The translations under genes and the position numbers were made by a program. Positions 30,227 through 31,762 of a DNA stretch of 31,762 bases are shown here, piece after piece. This DNA comes from a virus, in the IMG/VR virus record IMGVR_UViG_3300007542_000099, positions 1 through 31,762 of that record. The stretch is one strand, 5' to 3'. The notes below the pieces were generated by a model. It made no database searches, had not been told where the DNA came from, and saw only the letters and a program-made list of their open reading frames with translations. Position 1 is the stretch's first letter; each line of letters starts with the position of its first letter.

Positions 30227-30942
30227 TCGCTCTCTCCGTAGAATTCTTTTTCCCAGCGCTTATGTCTAAAGTATGGCACCCAGATATACGGAAACAAAAC
30301 TGACAACCGCAAAATTGCCCAATTCATAAACTTCCATGGCTGGGGCAGGGGGCGCATAACATCCAGAAACAAGATGGCACGAATCTGATCGGTCTCATTT
30401 ACGGCAATATGCTCGTACGTGTCATCAAACAGAACCGTCTTGCCTTCTTCCCAGTGGTACTTCTCCCCACCATTGACCAGCGTGCAGGCTTTGTCGCCAG
30501 GGATCACCACACCCAAGTGCATCCTCAAGATGCCAGACCACGGCCCCTCATGGGGCATCAACATTTTATGCGGACCAAGCACAGAAATATAGGCTGAGAT
30601 GACGTCCTTGTGCTTGTTCAGAATCTTAAAAGTCTCAGGTGCAAAGTTCTGGTTGCGCCCAAAGTTAACTCCAGCCGCCTTAAAAAAGAACATCCGCCAT
30701 TTGTCATCGTTAGAGATGTAAGTCTGGTCTGGCGAGATGCTCTGAAAGGGAGCAAAGTCGTCGTAGCGCTTCAATATCTCTTTGAGTTCGGCTTGAATAG
30801 CGGGGAAGTTATCTTCCAACTCCTTGGCAACCGGGAAGTAATGGGGGTCAAAGTACTTCTTATCGCCCAGCAGACAGTACTTATGGAAGGGCTTTTTTAG
30901 GAGCCTCTCAATCCACATCGTGCTGATCTGCAACTCCATCAT
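30037..30942 (-). CDS. Aspartyl/asparaginyl beta-hydroxylase-like oxygenase
   Basis: A 301-residue frame. Residues 120-200 form a 2-oxoglutarate and Fe(II)-dependent hydroxylase domain of the Asp/Asn beta-hydroxylase (also LpxO-like) family: MPHEG (His131), ILRMHLG (Arg140), WEEG, FDDTYEHIAVN (His178) and a final Arg188 in IRAILFLDVMRP. His131, His178 and Arg188 are likely iron and cosubstrate contacts. Residues 204-226 are hydrophobic (MNWAILRLSVLFPYIWVPYF). The last 62 residues lie over the GNAT-like gene in another frame and look like an out-of-frame shadow of it, so the true protein may end near residue 240. The start ATG overlaps the preceding stop; two ATGs are adjacent. The substrate, protein or lipid, is unknown. 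Confidence 0.75.
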   Translation of the reverse strand: MMELQISTMWIERLLKKPFHKYCLLGDKKYFDPHYFPVAKELEDNFPAIQAELKEILKRYDDFAPFQSISPDQTYISNDDKWRMFFFKAAGVNFGRNQNFAPETFKILNKHKDVISAYISVLGPHKMLMPHEGPWSGILRMHLGVVIPGDKACTLVNGGEKYHWEEGKTVLFDDTYEHIAVNETDQIRAILFLDVMRPLPQPWKFMNWAILRLSVLFPYIWVPYFRHKRWEKEFYGESECKSPWSPVSMLMKSGAKLADTWRGLRNTLMGAMMWMTFTTQSWITTIRSGLRLTSRESKEQL

Positions 30943-31760
30943 GCAGCGGCTCTTTCAGCTTTTTTCATTAACGCATAAAACTTTTTAGCACCCCCGTGCT
31001 TGGCAACCTGTTTCTTAGGGATGTAAGCCTCACCATTGGAAACCCGAGCCGGACGCTTGCCGTCGATGCTGGTCTTAATAGAATCGCTGGTGCCTGTGCC
31101 GGGGCCTTTGATGGGGATAGCGCCAAGTCCAGCAGATGCTACTTGCTGGCCCTTTTTGTTACTACCTTTGCCAAGGCCATCCACAGCCTTCTTGGTCAGC
31201 ACAAATCCACCGTTTTCAAGCGTGGGTACAGAACCACCTTTAGATAGCATAGCAACCCCACCGTTAGCCATCTTTCGCATGGTTTGTGTTTGTGGATCGT
31301 ATTCGTATCCAGAAAGGTCTGTGTATGCGCTGGTATCACCCTTTAACTGATCCCCTGCTTTTTTAAGCAACGGCTTAAAAGGCCCACCAAGTGTCATGTT
31401 TGACAGCGCATCACCCATGGCAAACTTGGCTAGTTGCTCAGGAGTCATGCCTAATTCGCTGCGTCCCTCGATGCCGACAGGCTTAAATCCGTAATTAAAC
31501 TCTGGATTTTGACCGGCAACATAGTCGGCACCGGGCATCTGAACAGACCCTCGCTCGTCAACTTTACCACCCTCAGCGTATGGCACCGGGTTAGATGGCG
31601 TAAAGAAGCTAAACTCACGGCTTGTATCACGCTCACCAGCAGTTGGGTACCTAACATCACGAGGTGTGGGCGTGTAAGGGCCAGCGTAATTAGAGGGCTC
31701 TGGCGTAGCAGTCGGGAAGTCATACGTTGGCTGCATAGCGTTTAAAACTGGAGCCGCCAT
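30939..31760 (-). CDS. Gly-rich virion protein with tape-measure-like motifs (273 aa, start near window end)
   Basis: The frame begins at the ATG at 31758-31760, two bases from the end of the window, so an upstream extension cannot be excluded. The first 60 residues are Pro-rich (NYAGPYTPTPRDVRY). Residues from about 165 on carry repeated Gly motifs: MANGGVAMLSKGGSVPTLEN, then GGFVLTKKAVDGLG, then DGKRPARVSNGEAYIPKKQV. The GG-F-V and N-G-E-A-Y-I blocks are like the C-terminal ends of tape-measure and baseplate-type phage proteins. The C-terminus is basic and Ala-rich. Its stop is joined to the hydroxylase start (ATGATG), so they are coupled. The particle role is inferred from motifs and neighbours. 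Confidence 0.6.
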   Translation of the reverse strand: MAAPVLNAMQPTYDFPTATPEPSNYAGPYTPTPRDVRYPTAGERDTSREFSFFTPSNPVPYAEGGKVDERGSVQMPGADYVAGQNPEFNYGFKPVGIEGRSELGMTPEQLAKFAMGDALSNMTLGGPFKPLLKKAGDQLKGDTSAYTDLSGYEYDPQTQTMRKMANGGVAMLSKGGSVPTLENGGFVLTKKAVDGLGKGSNKKGQQVASAGLGAIPIKGPGTGTSDSIKTSIDGKRPARVSNGEAYIPKKQVAKHGGAKKFYALMKKAERAAA

Positions 31761-31762
31761 AC

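Noticed and set aside
1-31762. tRNA genes, integrase or attachment sites
   Set aside because: No cloverleaf-like sequence, recombinase motif or flanking direct repeat was noticed on reading; a formal tRNA search was not possible here.

Overview
The window looks like about 32 kb of a tailed double-stranded DNA bacteriophage (Caudoviricetes). Genes are tightly packed, and stops and starts often overlap as ATGA or by a few bases. There are many very small genes, a phage-type replication set, and virion genes of the kind seen in environmental podovirus-like phages. No integrase, tRNA, rRNA or cellular housekeeping operon is visible. The promoters are sigma70-like and one protein carries an RpoD-like region 4, so a Gram-negative, proteobacterium-like host is plausible but not proven. 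Terminase, portal, capsid and lysis genes are not seen and presumably lie outside the window.

Layout. (1) Positions 25-6431, + strand: small unknown genes, then a module built around a MoxR/CobS-like AAA+ ATPase (1927-2988) and a VWA protein with an HExxH motif (3188-4465). A ribbon-helix-helix-like small protein and two larger unknown proteins follow. The module ends in a 161-bp intergenic region holding one strong and one weaker terminator and then a promoter. (2) Positions 6593-13871, + strand: the start of the replication and regulation block. It holds a VRR-NUC nuclease, a family A DNA polymerase, an XRE/sigma-region-4 chimera, a Cas4/RecB-like nuclease, a run of small helix-turn-helix and coiled-coil proteins, a DUF3310 protein, an HNH-like protein and an SNF2-type helicase. 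(3) Positions 13933-18547, + strand: a second unit behind its own promoter, which overlaps the helicase stop codon. It holds a conserved coiled-coil phage protein, a probable ssDNA-binding protein with an acidic tail, a small HTH protein, a primase-helicase and a small conserved protein. A terminator sits at 18594-18618. (4) Positions 18618-31760, - strand, convergent with the rest: virion-associated genes. Reading in their own direction these are a Gly-rich protein with tape-measure-like motifs, an Asp/Asn beta-hydroxylase-like enzyme, a GNAT-like protein, two Gln/Ala-rich virion-type proteins and a 2994-residue polyvalent protein with a GHL ATPase domain, two zinc-peptidase motifs and a PLxRFG motif.

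How it fits together. Polymerase, primase-helicase, the ssDNA-binding candidate, SNF2 helicase and two PD-(D/E)XK nucleases form a fairly self-sufficient replication and recombination set. Several small DNA-binding proteins, including the chimeric sigma-like factor, could time transcription. The minus-strand genes would make particle components, and the giant protein is probably packaged and delivered with the DNA. The ATPase/VWA module resembles MoxR-VWA chaperone pairs such as CobS-CobT and RavA-ViaA. Its role in a phage is the most open question here. Functions were assigned by reading motifs and remembering families; no database search was run.
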